From Clostridium sp. D43t1_170807_H7 (GTDB taxonomy: Bacteria > Bacillota > Clostridia > Clostridiales > Clostridiaceae): DNA of 35,728 bases. The stretch covers positions 1 to 35,728 of the forward strand of contig NZ_JADNLK010000026.1 in assembly GCF_015555905.1 (NCBI RefSeq). The letters are read 5' to 3'. This document shows positions 25,541 through 34,158 of the stretch, piece after piece (within the stretch, counting starts at the first letter, position 1; each line of letters starts with the position of its first letter). A program made the position numbers and the translations under genes. The notes under the pieces are model-generated. The model did no database searches, was not told the origin of the DNA, and saw nothing but the letters and a program-made list of their open reading frames with translations.

Positions 25541-25900
25541 TTATTTGTTTAATTGAGCTTTTGCAGTTTCTACTAAGTTTGCAAATGCCTTTGGATCGTT
25601 GATAGCTATTTCAGATAACATCTTTCTGTTCATGTCGATTCCAGCTAATTTGATTCCGTTCATGAATTTTGAGTATGAAAGACCGTTCATTCTTGTAGCA
25701 GCGTTAATTCTTGCTATCCATAATCTTCTGAAATCTCTCTTCTTTAATCTTCTTCCAACGTATGCGTTTCTTAAAGCTCTGATTACAGATTCGTTAGCAG
25801 TTCTGAATAATCTGCTCTTCCCACCGTAGTAACCTTTTGCAAGCTTTAAAACTTTTTTATGATTCTTACGAGCATTTACCGCTCTCTTAACTCTTGCCAT
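25541..25900 (-). CDS. rplT: 50S ribosomal protein L20
   Basis: 119 aa, the usual length. The start [27 protein letters not shown] and the middle [19 protein letters not shown] are diagnostic. It binds 23S rRNA early in 50S assembly. In B. subtilis, L20 also represses its own operon by acting on the leader. It is the last gene of infC-rpmI-rplT, with GGAGG before the ATG. Confidence 0.98.
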   Translation of the reverse strand: MARVKRAVNARKNHKKVLKLAKGYYGGKSRLFRTANESVIRALRNAYVGRRLKKRDFRRLWIARINAATRMNGLSYSKFMNGIKLAGIDMNRKMLSEIAINDPKAFANLVETAKAQLNK

Positions 25901-25926
25901 TTTGTATTCCTCCTAAGTCCTCTATA

Positions 25927-26124
25927 TTATAGGTATGGTAATAATTTCTTCATTGCTTTTTCTTGAGTAGTTGAAACGTAAGCAGCTTTTCTTAAGTTTC
26001 TCTTTCTCTTAGCGCTCTTCTTTGTTAAGATATGGCTCTTGAAAGCTTTTGCTCTTTTTAACTTTCCAGTACCAGTCTTTTTAAATCTTTTAGCTGCACC
26101 TCTGTGCGTTTTCATTTTTGGCAT
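25927..26124 (-). CDS. rpmI: 50S ribosomal protein L35
   Basis: 65 aa, very basic. [24 protein letters not shown] is the family signature. It lies between infC (20 nt) and rplT (26 nt) in the standard operon order, with GAGAGGAG before the ATG. Confidence 0.98.
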   Translation of the reverse strand: MPKMKTHRGAAKRFKKTGTGKLKRAKAFKSHILTKKSAKRKRNLRKAAYVSTTQEKAMKKLLPYL

Positions 26125-26144
26125 GATAATATTCTCCTCTCTGG

Positions 26145-26657
26145 TTATGCTTTTTTAGGGGCTAATACCATAGTCATGTTTCTTCCTTCTTGTTTTGCTG
26201 CTTTTTCAACAACACAAACATCTTCAAGTTTAGAAACAAAGTTTTCTAAGATTTTTAATCCTAGGTGACCTAATGTTGCTTCTCTACCTTTGAATCTAAC
26301 AGTGACTTTAACTTTATCCCCGTCTAATAAGAACTTTCTAGCATTCTTAGCTTTGATAGCTATGTCATTTTCTTCAATAGTTAAACTACATCTGATTTCT
26401 TTAATGACAGTTACCTTTTGCTTTTTCTTAGCTTCTTTTTCCTTTTTAGATTGCTCGTAAATGTATTTGCCTAAATCCATTATTTTACATACTGGTGGCA
26501 CTGCTGTTGGAGATATCATTACTAAATCTAAGTCCTTCTCCTCAGCCATTTGTAAAGCTTCCTTCGTAGAAATTACACCTAATTGAGTACCATCTGTATC
26601 AATTACTCTAATTTCTTTTTCTCTAATACTTTCATTACAAGTAAAGTTTTTACTGAT
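26145..26657 (-). CDS. infC: Translation initiation factor IF-3, apparent AUC start
   Basis: IF-3 binds the 30S subunit, prevents premature 50S joining and proofreads the start codon. The 170-aa protein has both domains: the N-terminal part ([20 protein letters not shown]... [16 protein letters not shown]) and the C-terminal part ([14 protein letters not shown]... [11 protein letters not shown]... LAPKK). The frame is open to GTG 26666, but GGAGGT overlaps that GTG, so it cannot be used efficiently. An ATC at 26657 stands 8 nt after GGAGG and begins ISKNF. This aligns with the start of B. subtilis IF-3 (ISKDF), a gene also read from a non-canonical codon. IF-3 discriminates against such codons, which gives autoregulation. 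The GTT just before it cannot be excluded as the start. Promoter and leader are described separately. Confidence 0.93.
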   Translation of the reverse strand: MSKNFTCNESIREKEIRVIDTDGTQLGVISTKEALQMAEEKDLDLVMISPTAVPPVCKIMDLGKYIYEQSKKEKEAKKKQKVTVIKEIRCSLTIEENDIAIKAKNARKFLLDGDKVKVTVRFKGREATLGHLGLKILENFVSKLEDVCVVEKAAKQEGRNMTMVLAPKKA

Positions 26658-26830
26658 AACATTCACCTCCGATAAAATCTATCAAGAAAAATATATAAAT
26701 AAAAGGACAGCATAATTGCCGCCCTCGTATTATTTAGAAAATCTAGACACTCTTCTAGATAAAAATCCAATAAACTCATTACCTTACTAAGCTTAGCCGT
26801 AAGGCGAGAAACGGCTGTTTCTTCTTGACG
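26658..26830 (-). promoter_or_regulatory. infC leader with attenuator-like hairpins (L20/IF-3 leader type)
   Basis: From the predicted start of transcription to the infC SD, the roughly 170-nt leader contains three hairpins: AGCCG/CGGCT (about 26790-26811), TCTAGA/TCTAGA (about 26743-26760) and TGCCGCCC/GGACAGCA (26717-26724, 26705-26712). The last pairs over 8 bp with two G-U pairs and is followed by TTTTATTTAT on the minus strand, so it looks like an intrinsic terminator placed before infC. This matches the arrangement in B. subtilis, where L20 promotes premature termination. A 78-aa open frame across this leader is not a gene. Confidence 0.7.
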
Positions 26831-26836
26831 AAATTC

Positions 26837-26865
26837 ATTATAACATCGTCTTAACATGTTGTCAA
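26837..26865 (-). promoter_or_regulatory. Sigma-A promoter of infC-rpmI-rplT
   Basis: Perfect consensus on the minus strand: TTGACA (complement of 26860-26865), a 17-nt spacer and TATAAT (complement of 26837-26842). It is the strongest promoter in the window, as expected for ribosomal genes. Confidence 0.92.
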
Positions 26866-26900
26866 ACTTTTTGTTGTGTAACTTACTTGGAAAAATCAAC

Positions 26901-27517
26901 TTATTCGCAAATACTAATTTGCCTCATCATATTTCCTTTTGTCATGTAGCATTTTTCTACTATTTTGAAGCCGGCTGAAGTTATTAAATTATCCATATCT
27001 TCAAATGTTATTATAACTAGTTTACGAGCAATTCTTCTTGAGGTATTAATTATATCCACCTGTTCCTTTAATGTTACAGGTGAAAATAATCCATAAGGAA
27101 TATCAACTATGGCAACATCAAAAACTTCATTTATATTATGCATATCCCCACTAGTTATTATTTCTCTATTATAACCTAAAAATTCTATATTATTCCTGGC
27201 ATTACATGCAATAGGTTTGCTAATCTCATAACCTTTTACATTAATTCCTAAATCAAGAGCTTCTATAACAACAGTTCCAACTCCACAACATGGATCAACT
27301 AGTGTTAAGTCCCTATTATCTCCAACGGCAATATAAATGGACTTCTGGATGGATCAAAATTCTTTTCTGAAAATAAATATTTTTCTTTAATCTCTTTTCC
27401 AAAAATACTTCTCATTTCCATATTGCACAATTCTTTTTCCATTTCAGAGCAATTAATAAAATAAAAATATTTACTTGGGGTGTTTTCACACTCACTTTTA
27501 ATCATTTCATTATTCAT
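26901..27517 (-). pseudogene. TRM11/THUMP-like RNA methyltransferase with internal deletion
   Basis: Two frames make up one damaged gene. The upstream frame (27517-27305, SD GAGGG, ATG) gives YFYFINCSEMEKELCNMEMRS, as in clostridial TRM11-family RNA (guanine-N2) methyltransferases, and runs to SRSPFI before going out of frame. The second frame resumes around 27320 with IAVGDNRDLTLVDPCCGVGTVVIEAL (SAM-binding motif I), continues through VAIVDIPYGLF (catalytic motif IV, DPPY-like with Ile in place of the first Pro) and ends at 26901. From memory of the family, about 100 residues that carry the THUMP-like region belong between these parts, so an internal deletion with frame change is likelier than a point frameshift. 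The product cannot be functional as a full enzyme. Confidence 0.75.
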
Positions 27518-27543
27518 TTTAACACCCTCTTACAAATAATTTA

Positions 27544-28776
27544 TTAATTGTTATCACAATATTCTTCTATAGAATCTGCAACTACTTTTGCATATGCAAC
27601 TGCATGAACTACTGTATTAGCTCCAGTAACAACGTCTCCTGATGCAAATACTCCTTCTCTTGTTGTATGTCCTTTTTCATCAGTAAGCAATAATCCCCAT
27701 TTGTTAGTTTCTAAACCAACAGTATTAGCAACTATATTTTTTCTTGGCGATTGACTTACTGCAATTATTGTAGAATCACAGTTAAACATTCCTTCTGTTC
27801 CTTCTATAGTGACTGTATTTACTCTTCCTGATTCATCTACTTCATTTTTAGTTTCAATATATTTAACTCCTTCTTCAGTTAACTCTACAGGTGCCTTAAA
27901 TAATTCAAACTTGATGCCATCTTCTTTGGCTTCTTCTAACTCTGCTCTAGTACATGGCATATTTTCAAATCCTTTTCTATAGAGAATATATACCTCTTCA
28001 GCTCCACTTCTCTTAGCAACTCTAGCTGCGTCCATAGCAACATTTCCTGCCCCTATTACAGCAACTTTTTTCCCTAACTTATAAACTTGTGGTGACTTTA
28101 AATAATCTATTGCATAATGTACATTTCCTAATGATTCTCCCTTTATATTTAAAGTCTTAGGATTCCATACTCCAGTACCTATAAATACAGCTTTATAACC
28201 ATCAAAGAATAACTTATCTAATGTAATAACTGGTCCAATTAAAGTATTTGGTCTTATCTTTACTCCTAATTCAATAAGTATCTCTTCATATCTATCTATC
28301 ATGGAATTTTTTAATCTATACTCTGGAATTCCATATCTAAGCACTCCACCAATTTTCTCATGTGCATCAAAAAGAGTAACCTTAAATCCTCTTCTTGCTA
28401 ATATAATTGATAAAGTAATTCCTGCAGGTCCTGCTCCAATTATAGCAATTCTTTCATTTCTACATTCTACTTTATCAAATTTCACTTTATATAAATACTC
28501 TCTAGATATATATTCTTCAATCTCACAAAAGCTTACAGGTTCACTTTTTATTCCTCTAATACAATTTCCCTTACATTGATCTTCGTGTGGACAAACTATA
28601 GCACAGGCAGCTGATAATGGATTATTATTAAATAATATTTCACCCCCCTCCATTATTTTTCCTTCCTTAAATAGCTTAACTACTTCCGGAATTTCTGTGC
28701 TTATTGGACAATTTGCCTTACATCTAGCATTTTTGCATAACAAACATCTATCTGCTTCTAATAATAACTCTTTCAT
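27544..28776 (-). CDS. NAD(P)H-dependent FAD/Fe-S oxidoreductase, GltD/SudB-like
   Basis: A 410-aa homologue of the glutamate synthase small subunit. The N-terminal domain has Cys motifs for two [4Fe-4S] clusters (CLLCKNARCKANCP and CAIVCPHEDQCKGNC). An FAD-binding site follows near residue 110 (IAIIGAGPAGITLSIIL), then an NADPH site near 240 (VAVIGAGNVAMDAARVAKR) and the C-terminal FAD motif (GVFASGDVVTGANTVVHAV). Such stand-alone proteins pass electrons between NAD(P)H and ferredoxin or partner subunits. No glutamate synthase large subunit or second Nfn subunit is adjacent, so the partner is unknown. GAGGAG precedes the ATG. It lies upstream of the decayed methyltransferase and may be cotranscribed with it. 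Confidence 0.85.
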   Translation of the reverse strand: MKELLLEADRCLLCKNARCKANCPISTEIPEVVKLFKEGKIMEGGEILFNNNPLSAACAIVCPHEDQCKGNCIRGIKSEPVSFCEIEEYISREYLYKVKFDKVECRNERIAIIGAGPAGITLSIILARRGFKVTLFDAHEKIGGVLRYGIPEYRLKNSMIDRYEEILIELGVKIRPNTLIGPVITLDKLFFDGYKAVFIGTGVWNPKTLNIKGESLGNVHYAIDYLKSPQVYKLGKKVAVIGAGNVAMDAARVAKRSGAEEVYILYRKGFENMPCTRAELEEAKEDGIKFELFKAPVELTEEGVKYIETKNEVDESGRVNTVTIEGTEGMFNCDSTIIAVSQSPRKNIVANTVGLETNKWGLLLTDEKGHTTREGVFASGDVVTGANTVVHAVAYAKVVADSIEEYCDNN

Positions 28777-28846
28777 CTATATCTCCTCATTTTAATGCTT
28801 CCTTTAACTATAGAATCATTATTTTATCTTAAGTGATTCAGATAAC

Positions 28847-29419
28847 CTATTTAAGTATCTCTAAAACATAATTTTTAAATTCTTCAAAGCTTCCTTTTTC
28901 ACTACTAGTTCCCTTATTTATTTTATTAGTAGCAAAGTTATATTCTACTGTTCCATAACTAAATTTTGGACTTGATATCATTACAATATCTTCATTTGCA
29001 CTAAAAATTGCTTTATTCAGCATTGATATTTTACATAGTTCTAAAAAGCTCTCTTCATTTTCTAAATGTCCTTCATTAATTTTCTTTAATACAAAGTTGA
29101 ATAATGAATAACCACCGCCTAATGATATCATACTATTGTTTTGAATATAAAATACCTTATCTGTATTATAGAAGTATTTCATTTTTCCAAAGTTAACAGT
29201 CTTAAACTGTGAGTTTACTTCAACTTGCTCAATATTATAACTATTAACTTCCGCTTCTATAGAATCCCATGAATTATTTTGCTCTATAGCATTATTTTTA
29301 ACTACTGAGTTAAATTTAAGAAGAGCACCCTCCATCTCTTTATCTGTATATACAACACTTTCATTTATAGCAACATTAAATTCTCCATTTTCATATGTTA
29401 AAGTTATCTTATTTCCCAT
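28847..29419 (-). CDS. Hypothetical cytoplasmic protein
   Basis: I do not recognise this 190-aa protein. It has no signal peptide and no hydrophobic helix, is mildly acidic, and alternates short beta-like stretches (KITLTYENGEFNVAINESVVY at the start) with two helical regions (about 95-140 and the C-terminal 20 residues). AAGGAG lies 5 nt before the ATG. It sits between acetate kinase and the GltD-like gene on the same strand, but the ackA terminator (29525-29574) separates it from ackA. Confidence 0.75.
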   Translation of the reverse strand: MGNKITLTYENGEFNVAINESVVYTDKEMEGALLKFNSVVKNNAIEQNNSWDSIEAEVNSYNIEQVEVNSQFKTVNFGKMKYFYNTDKVFYIQNNSMISLGGGYSLFNFVLKKINEGHLENEESFLELCKISMLNKAIFSANEDIVMISSPKFSYGTVEYNFATNKINKGTSSEKGSFEEFKNYVLEILK

Positions 29420-29520
29420 AATAATCTCCTTATCTAATTAATAATAATTATTATTATAACATATTAGCTATTGGTGAACTACTATTTAAACCTTAGATTC
29501 ATTTATTAGTATTTCTAGTG

Positions 29521-29574
29521 TATAAAAATAGTGTGCTTTAAGATTATTAAATAATCTTCATAACACACTATTTT
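29521..29574 (-). terminator. Intrinsic terminator after ackA
   Basis: Nested hairpin: outer AAAATAGTGTG (29525-29535) / CACACTATTTT (29564-29574), inner AAGATTATT / AATAATCTT, with a five-base T-run on the minus strand. Confidence 0.9.
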
Positions 29575-29578
29575 ATAA

Positions 29579-30772
29579 TTATTTAACTAATTTTGCTGTA
29601 TCTCTAGCAATCATTAATTCCTCATTAGTAGGTACTACATATACCTTTACTCTAGAATCCTCAGTAGATATCTCTTGAATCTTTCCTCTTATTTCATTCT
29701 TTTCTTCATCAAGTTCAAATCCAAAGAATTCTAAACCATTTAATATTTCTTTTCTTGTAATAGAAGAATTTTCTCCTATACCAGCAGTAAATACTATAAC
29801 ATCAATACCTCCCATTGCTCCAGCATAAGCAGCAATTTGAGTTCTAACCTTATAATAGAATATTTCTAAAGCAAGCTTTGCTCTTTCATTTCCTGATTCA
29901 CCTGCAGCTAAAACATCTCTGAAATCTGATGATACTCCTGAAATTCCTAGAACTCCTGATTTTTTATTTAATAATTCGTCTACTTCTTCTATTGTATATC
30001 CATGTTGTTCTATTAAAAAGCTAATAACAGATGGATCTATGCTTCCAGATCTTGTTCCCATCATAACACCTGCAAGTGGTGTGAATCCCATAGAAGTATC
30101 TACAGACTTACCATTCTTAACAGCTGCTAATGAACAACCATTTCCTAAGTGACATGTAACTATTTTTAAATCTTTTATGTCTTTTCCCATAACTTCTGCT
30201 ACTTTATTTGAAACATATTTATGAGATGTTCCATGGAATCCATATTTTCTAATTCCATATTTTTTATATAAATCATATGGTAACGGACAAATGTATGAAT
30301 GCTTAGGCATTGTTTGATGGAATGCTGTATCAAATACTGCTACCATCGGAGTATTTGGCATTAACTCTTTACATGCCTCAATTCCTATAATATTTGGTGG
30401 GTTATGCAATGGTGCAAGCACTATACAATCTTTAATTGATTGTAAAACTTCATCATTAATTAAAACTGAATCTGAATATTTTTCTCCACCGTGAACAACT
30501 CTATGTCCTACTGCTGCAATTTCGTCCATAGATTTAATAACTCCATGAACTGGATCAACTAATGCTTCTAATACTAGCTTTATTGCTTCCTTATGATTCT
30601 TAATTTCTGTATTTATTACATATTTATCTTTTCCCTCAACTTTTTGAGTTAATACAGAACCTTCAATTCCTATTCTTTCAACTAATCCCTGAACCATACA
30701 CTCTTCTGTACTCATATCGATTAATTGATATTTTAAAGATGAACTACCACAATTTATTACTAAAGTTTTCAT
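29579..30772 (-). CDS. ackA: Acetate kinase
   Basis: It makes ATP and acetate from acetyl phosphate, the main substrate-level phosphorylation step of acetate-forming clostridia. The 397-aa protein has the ASKHA-fold motifs: [13 protein letters not shown] at the start, [36 protein letters not shown] and FTAGIGENS near the end. I chose ATG 30772, with AAGGAG 9 nt upstream, over an in-frame GTG-type extension to 30790. In many clostridia pta (phosphotransacetylase) directly precedes ackA. Here the upstream neighbour is an unrelated glycosyltransferase-like gene, so pta must lie elsewhere and ackA needs its own promoter in 30773-30929. A possible one is TTCACA-16-TAGAAT. Confidence 0.97.
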   Translation of the reverse strand: MKTLVINCGSSSLKYQLIDMSTEECMVQGLVERIGIEGSVLTQKVEGKDKYVINTEIKNHKEAIKLVLEALVDPVHGVIKSMDEIAAVGHRVVHGGEKYSDSVLINDEVLQSIKDCIVLAPLHNPPNIIGIEACKELMPNTPMVAVFDTAFHQTMPKHSYICPLPYDLYKKYGIRKYGFHGTSHKYVSNKVAEVMGKDIKDLKIVTCHLGNGCSLAAVKNGKSVDTSMGFTPLAGVMMGTRSGSIDPSVISFLIEQHGYTIEEVDELLNKKSGVLGISGVSSDFRDVLAAGESGNERAKLALEIFYYKVRTQIAAYAGAMGGIDVIVFTAGIGENSSITRKEILNGLEFFGFELDEEKNEIRGKIQEISTEDSRVKVYVVPTNEELMIARDTAKLVK

Positions 30773-30929
30773 TTTCCCACACTCCTTCAAAAAATTATTA
30801 TTATTTATATATATAATAACACTAAATCTTTTAAATAATTAAAAAGATTTATTATTCTATTTTATCTGAAAACTCTGTGAACTACTCTCCGCTTTAGAAT
30901 ATGGAATAATTTCTTAATATTAGGTTAAA

Positions 30930-31814
30930 TTAAATGTAATAACCTTTTTTAATTTCAGCATAATATCCTTTTAAAGGCTCAATACTTGATATAATCTCTT
31001 CATATTCAGGATAATCTTTAATGATTCTAATAATACACCTTATACAAAAATCTTTTCTTTTATTAAAATCCCTTTTCATTTCTTTCTTATAGCCCCATGT
31101 ATGTGTAAATATTTTTTGCTTGTTAGAAAATAAATTATCTAAACTCATTATCTCATTAATTTCAATATTTTTTCTTTTAGCGCACATTGATATAAGTCTT
31201 TGTTCTGCAAATACCATATTAGTGATCTTATCATCACTATAATGTAAATTATTCATAAAATCTATAGCTGATGTAGTATAATACTTCTTAAACTCCTCGT
31301 TAGAAATATACATAAAAGCAGTATTACTAGGTAATACCGACCAATCCCATTCTTCATCTAAAGAATATCCATTTTTAAATTTAAAATAATCTTTATCTGG
31401 ATATACTTCCTTTACTATTTTTTCTTTATGAATTACACTTACCTCTGTATTACTTAAAATATTTTGTATATTTTCCCATACAATAAAATCAGTATCAATC
31501 ATTACACATGGAGATTTTTGACTTTTTAATGCATAAAGCTTTCCTGCTGCCCAAAATATATTACTATCAATTTTATAATTTATATCATCTAAAGATATGT
31601 CAATTCTCAAATCCCATATTTTCTCTAATCCTATACTTTTATAATAATTAGCTCCAACTTTATCAGTAATCATTTTTATGCTTCCATTTTTCTCTCTCCA
31701 CTTTAATGCTGAAAGGATAGTTGTTAATATTTCAAAATCCTCTATATAATATTCCTTATGAGGATTTGCATTAAAAAATGGTCTGGTCCAATTTGAATGA
31801 AATGCTTCTATCAT
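30930..31814 (-). CDS. Glycosyltransferase-like protein (DUF6734-like)
   Basis: A 294-aa soluble protein. It starts MIEAFHSNWTRPFF and continues with DFEILTTILSALKWREKNGSIKMITDKVGANYYKSIG, in the manner of a nucleotide-sugar-binding Rossmann fold. A D-x-D motif in CVMIDTDFIVWENI (about residue 125) is what a metal-dependent GT-A glycosyltransferase would use. SNTAFMYISN and AEQRLISMCAKR are further conserved-looking blocks. I recall an uncharacterised family (DUF6734) with this start but am not certain. It lies 31 nt after a gene for a 61-aa peptide, with AAGGG before its ATG, and probably acts on something linked to that peptide or on a cell-surface glycan. Confidence 0.65.
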   Translation of the reverse strand: MIEAFHSNWTRPFFNANPHKEYYIEDFEILTTILSALKWREKNGSIKMITDKVGANYYKSIGLEKIWDLRIDISLDDINYKIDSNIFWAAGKLYALKSQKSPCVMIDTDFIVWENIQNILSNTEVSVIHKEKIVKEVYPDKDYFKFKNGYSLDEEWDWSVLPSNTAFMYISNEEFKKYYTTSAIDFMNNLHYSDDKITNMVFAEQRLISMCAKRKNIEINEIMSLDNLFSNKQKIFTHTWGYKKEMKRDFNKRKDFCIRCIIRIIKDYPEYEEIISSIEPLKGYYAEIKKGYYI

Positions 31815-31845
31815 TGCCTCTTTCCCTTCTTCATAAATATAAATT

Positions 31846-32031
31846 CTATATAAGGTCTAACCCATATCCTCCTACTCCTGAAACATTATATTCTGAAGAA
31901 ATATTTTCACTATTATATTTACTTATTATAGCCCATTCATTCCCTTTAATTACATTATCCTTAATTTCTTTTTTAATTGCACATAATACTTTATTTTCTT
32001 GCTTTATTTTATTACTTACTTTTTTTCTCAT
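31846..32031 (-). CDS. 61-aa peptide ending in a glycine-rich tail
   Basis: I do not recognise the family. The first about 35 residues are highly charged and helical (MRKKVSNKIKQENKVLCAIKK...), the middle has KGNEWAIISKYNSENISSEY, and the last 12 are NVSGVGGYGLDLI-like, hydrophobic and glycine-rich. There is no hydrophobic signal. AGGGAGA precedes the ATG at good spacing, and the DUF6734-like gene follows at 31 nt, so the two look like one operon. The shape (charged leader plus small Gly-rich tail, adjacent to a transferase-like enzyme) recalls modified-peptide precursors, but nothing proves this. Confidence 0.6.
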   Translation of the reverse strand: MRKKVSNKIKQENKVLCAIKKEIKDNVIKGNEWAIISKYNSENISSEYNVSGVGGYGLDLI

Positions 32032-32042
32032 ACTTTCTCCCT

Positions 32043-32095
32043 AAAAAAAATATTATAGCATTGCAAATTACCACTAATTTACATATGCTATAATA
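32043..32095 (-). terminator. Intrinsic terminator after prs, overlapping a TATAAT of the next operon
   Basis: Read on the minus strand this hairpin follows the prs gene. Stem TATTATAGCA (32051-32060) / TGCTATAATA (32086-32095), with an inner AAATTA/TAATTT stem and eight T. Its downstream arm also spells TGCTATAAT, an extended -10, about 20 nt before the 61-aa peptide start. Confidence 0.85.
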
Positions 32096-32105
32096 TATTA
32101 TACCC

Positions 32106-33197
32106 TTATTCTTCTAATAAGTCACGTATTACTCTTGTTGCATCCATATAAGAAGCAATAGATCTATCATAATTTAATTTATTTATTATCTTTGATACTA
32201 ACTCTGACATATCTACAGCTCTATACCATTTAGAATTACGTAATTCATCTGATATATATGTTAAGTTTGTAGAATATACTCTAGATATTATTCCATCTTC
32301 ATAGAATCTATTAAACTTTTCTAGCCCCTCTGTAAAGAAAGCAAATGTAGTTGCTACATAAACATTTCTTGCTTTTCTTTGCTTTAACTCTATAGCTATA
32401 TCAAGTACTGATTCACCAGATGCTATCATATCGTCAACTATTAATACATCTTTTCCTTCCACATCTCTTCCCATATACTCATGTTCTACTATAGGATTTT
32501 TTCCATTTACTATTGTTGAATGATCTCTTCTCTTATAGAATAAACCTACATCAACTCCTAAAACACTTGAATAATAAATTGCCCTATCCATAGCTCCAGT
32601 ATCTGGACTTATAACTATAAGTTTGTCTTTGTTTAACTCTAATGTATTTTCATTCTTTATAAGAGATTTTACTATATCATATGTTGGATAGAAATTCTCA
32701 AAAGATAGTAGAGGAATTGCATTTTGAACATTAGGATCATGTACATCAAATGTAAGTACTTCATGTACTCCTAATCTCTCTAATTCTTGAAGTGCTAATG
32801 CACAGTCTAAAGATTCTCTCCCTTTACGTCTATGTTGTCTTGATTCATATAAAAGTGGCATTATTACTGTAATTTTTGCAGCCTTACCCCTAATTGCAGA
32901 AACAGTTCTCTTTATATCTTGGAAATGCTCATCAGGACCTTTATGGTTAATAAATCCAAACATTTTATATGTACAACTATAATTACCAATATCGCATAAA
33001 ATGTATATATCCTTACCTCTTACACTCTCTGATATTTTGACTTTTCCTTCTCCGTTAGAAAACCTTATTTCATCGATCGGTATTAGGAATGATTCATTAG
33101 TATTTCTCTTTTCTTGGATAAGCTTATCAATAGCATTTCCAAGTTCCTTACAACTTTCTAAAGCTATTATTCCTAATTCATGTCTTAATTCTGTCAT
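32106..33197 (-). CDS. prs: Ribose-phosphate pyrophosphokinase (PRPP synthetase), long clostridial form
   Basis: It makes phosphoribosyl pyrophosphate from ribose 5-phosphate and ATP for nucleotide, His and Trp synthesis. The 363-aa protein is about 45 residues longer than typical Prs. The N-terminal and C-terminal phosphoribosyltransferase-like halves are visible. The first has the ATP-loop region with PLLYESRQHRRKGRESLDCALALQEL. The second has the PRPP-binding loop VLIVDDMIASGES and SPDTGAMDRA. This longer type is seen in Firmicutes in addition to or in place of standard Prs. ATG 33197 has AGGGGG 8 nt upstream and is preferred over the adjoining TTG 33200. A four-copy tandem repeat lies in the upstream region. 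Confidence 0.88.
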   Translation of the reverse strand: MTELRHELGIIALESCKELGNAIDKLIQEKRNTNESFLIPIDEIRFSNGEGKVKISESVRGKDIYILCDIGNYSCTYKMFGFINHKGPDEHFQDIKRTVSAIRGKAAKITVIMPLLYESRQHRRKGRESLDCALALQELERLGVHEVLTFDVHDPNVQNAIPLLSFENFYPTYDIVKSLIKNENTLELNKDKLIVISPDTGAMDRAIYYSSVLGVDVGLFYKRRDHSTIVNGKNPIVEHEYMGRDVEGKDVLIVDDMIASGESVLDIAIELKQRKARNVYVATTFAFFTEGLEKFNRFYEDGIISRVYSTNLTYISDELRNSKWYRAVDMSELVSKIINKLNYDRSIASYMDATRVIRDLLEE

Positions 33198-33244
33198 CAA
33201 ACTTTCCCCCTTACATTAAAATTTCAAAGATTTAGATTTAATAA

Positions 33245-33300
33245 TATACACTATATAGTATACACTATATAATATACGCTATATAATATACACTATATTA
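33245..33300. repeat. 14-bp tandem repeat, four copies
   Basis: Units TATACACTATATAG, TATACACTATATAA, TATACGCTATATAA and TATACACTATATTA at 33245, 33259, 33273 and 33287. It lies 48 nt upstream of the prs start, between two divergent genes. Each unit holds TATA boxes on both strands, so the number of copies may influence promoter use. Confidence 0.9.
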
Positions 33301-33493
33301 TATATTTATAAAATTCTAATCATTAATAGTATATACCAAACCCTAATATTAATAAATAGCTATATAAAAATATTCTATTTTATTATAAAATTTATGGTAT
33401 TTTCGTTAAATCTCACTAATTTTCCTACATATCTTTTCAAATTTTATGATTTAAAAATTAAATTTATGAATGAATATTTTTTTAATATATATT

Positions 33494-33502
33494 TGATATA
33501 AT
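33494..33502 (+). promoter_or_regulatory. Extended -10 promoter for the methyltransferase gene
   Basis: TGATATAAT, an extended -10 (TGn plus TATAAT), 48 nt before ATG 33550. No good -35 at 17 nt. The rest of 33301-33490 shows nothing recognisable. Confidence 0.45.
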
Positions 33503-33549
33503 ATATAAATAGTTTATTTAAACTCATAAAGAATAAAAGGAGAGCACTT

Positions 33550-34158
33550 ATGGATGATATGCATTACGAAAGATTACTTAATATAAAAACTACAGGTGAA
33601 CAACAAGGATTTTATGAATCCCATCATTATAATAGATATGAAGCTACATCTTATCTAGCCCTAGAATCACTATTTAAACAGTATACTCTAAATAGTTCAG
33701 ATTATATAGTTGACTTTGGATGTGGCAAGGGAAGATTGGCCTTTTACATAAACTATTATTACAATTCATCCGTTACTGGAATAGAAATGAACAATAACTA
33801 TTATGATATATGTGAGAATAATAAAAGAAGTTATTTTAAGGCATTCTCAAAACCCAAAGAAAAAATTAACTTTTTGAATATATTTGCAGAAGATTATAAA
33901 GTATTACCATCAGATAATAAATTTTATTTCTTTAATCCATTTTCACTACAATTATTTATTAAAGTTTTAAATAACATTTTAATTTCAGTAGAACAATTTC
34001 CTAGAGAAATAGATCTAATATTCTATTATCCATCTGAAGAATACATAGATTACTTAGAAAATTATACAGCGCTAACTCTAAAACAAGAAATTCCAGTACA
34101 TAACCTTTACCTAATAGATAAGCGCCAAAAATTCTCTATCTACACACTACCTAACTAA
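33550..34158 (+). CDS. Class I SAM-dependent methyltransferase
   Basis: A 202-aa cytoplasmic protein with the SAM-binding motif I, VDFGCGKG, at residues 54-61 after a 50-residue helical lead-in that contains a HHYNRYEATSY stretch. Motif II is GIEMN, and motif IV is FNPFSL, where an N-P-x-F form suggests transfer to a nitrogen. The substrate is unknown. Similar small proteins are annotated only as class I methyltransferases. AAAGGAG lies 7 nt before the ATG. It is the only plus-strand gene in this part of the window, and its stop directly adjoins the start of a palindromic repeat region. Confidence 0.85.
   Translation: MDDMHYERLLNIKTTGEQQGFYESHHYNRYEATSYLALESLFKQYTLNSSDYIVDFGCGKGRLAFYINYYYNSSVTGIEMNNNYYDICENNKRSYFKAFSKPKEKINFLNIFAEDYKVLPSDNKFYFFNPFSLQLFIKVLNNILISVEQFPREIDLIFYYPSEEYIDYLENYTALTLKQEIPVHNLYLIDKRQKFSIYTLPN

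Noticed and set aside
26663..26899. 78-codon frame upstream of infC
   Set aside because: It starts upstream of the predicted transcription start and overlaps the consensus promoter and leader hairpins. It has no SD and no protein-like composition.
29579..31814. Classical pta-ackA operon
   Set aside because: The gene upstream of ackA is a glycosyltransferase-like protein. No phosphotransacetylase motif occurs in the window.
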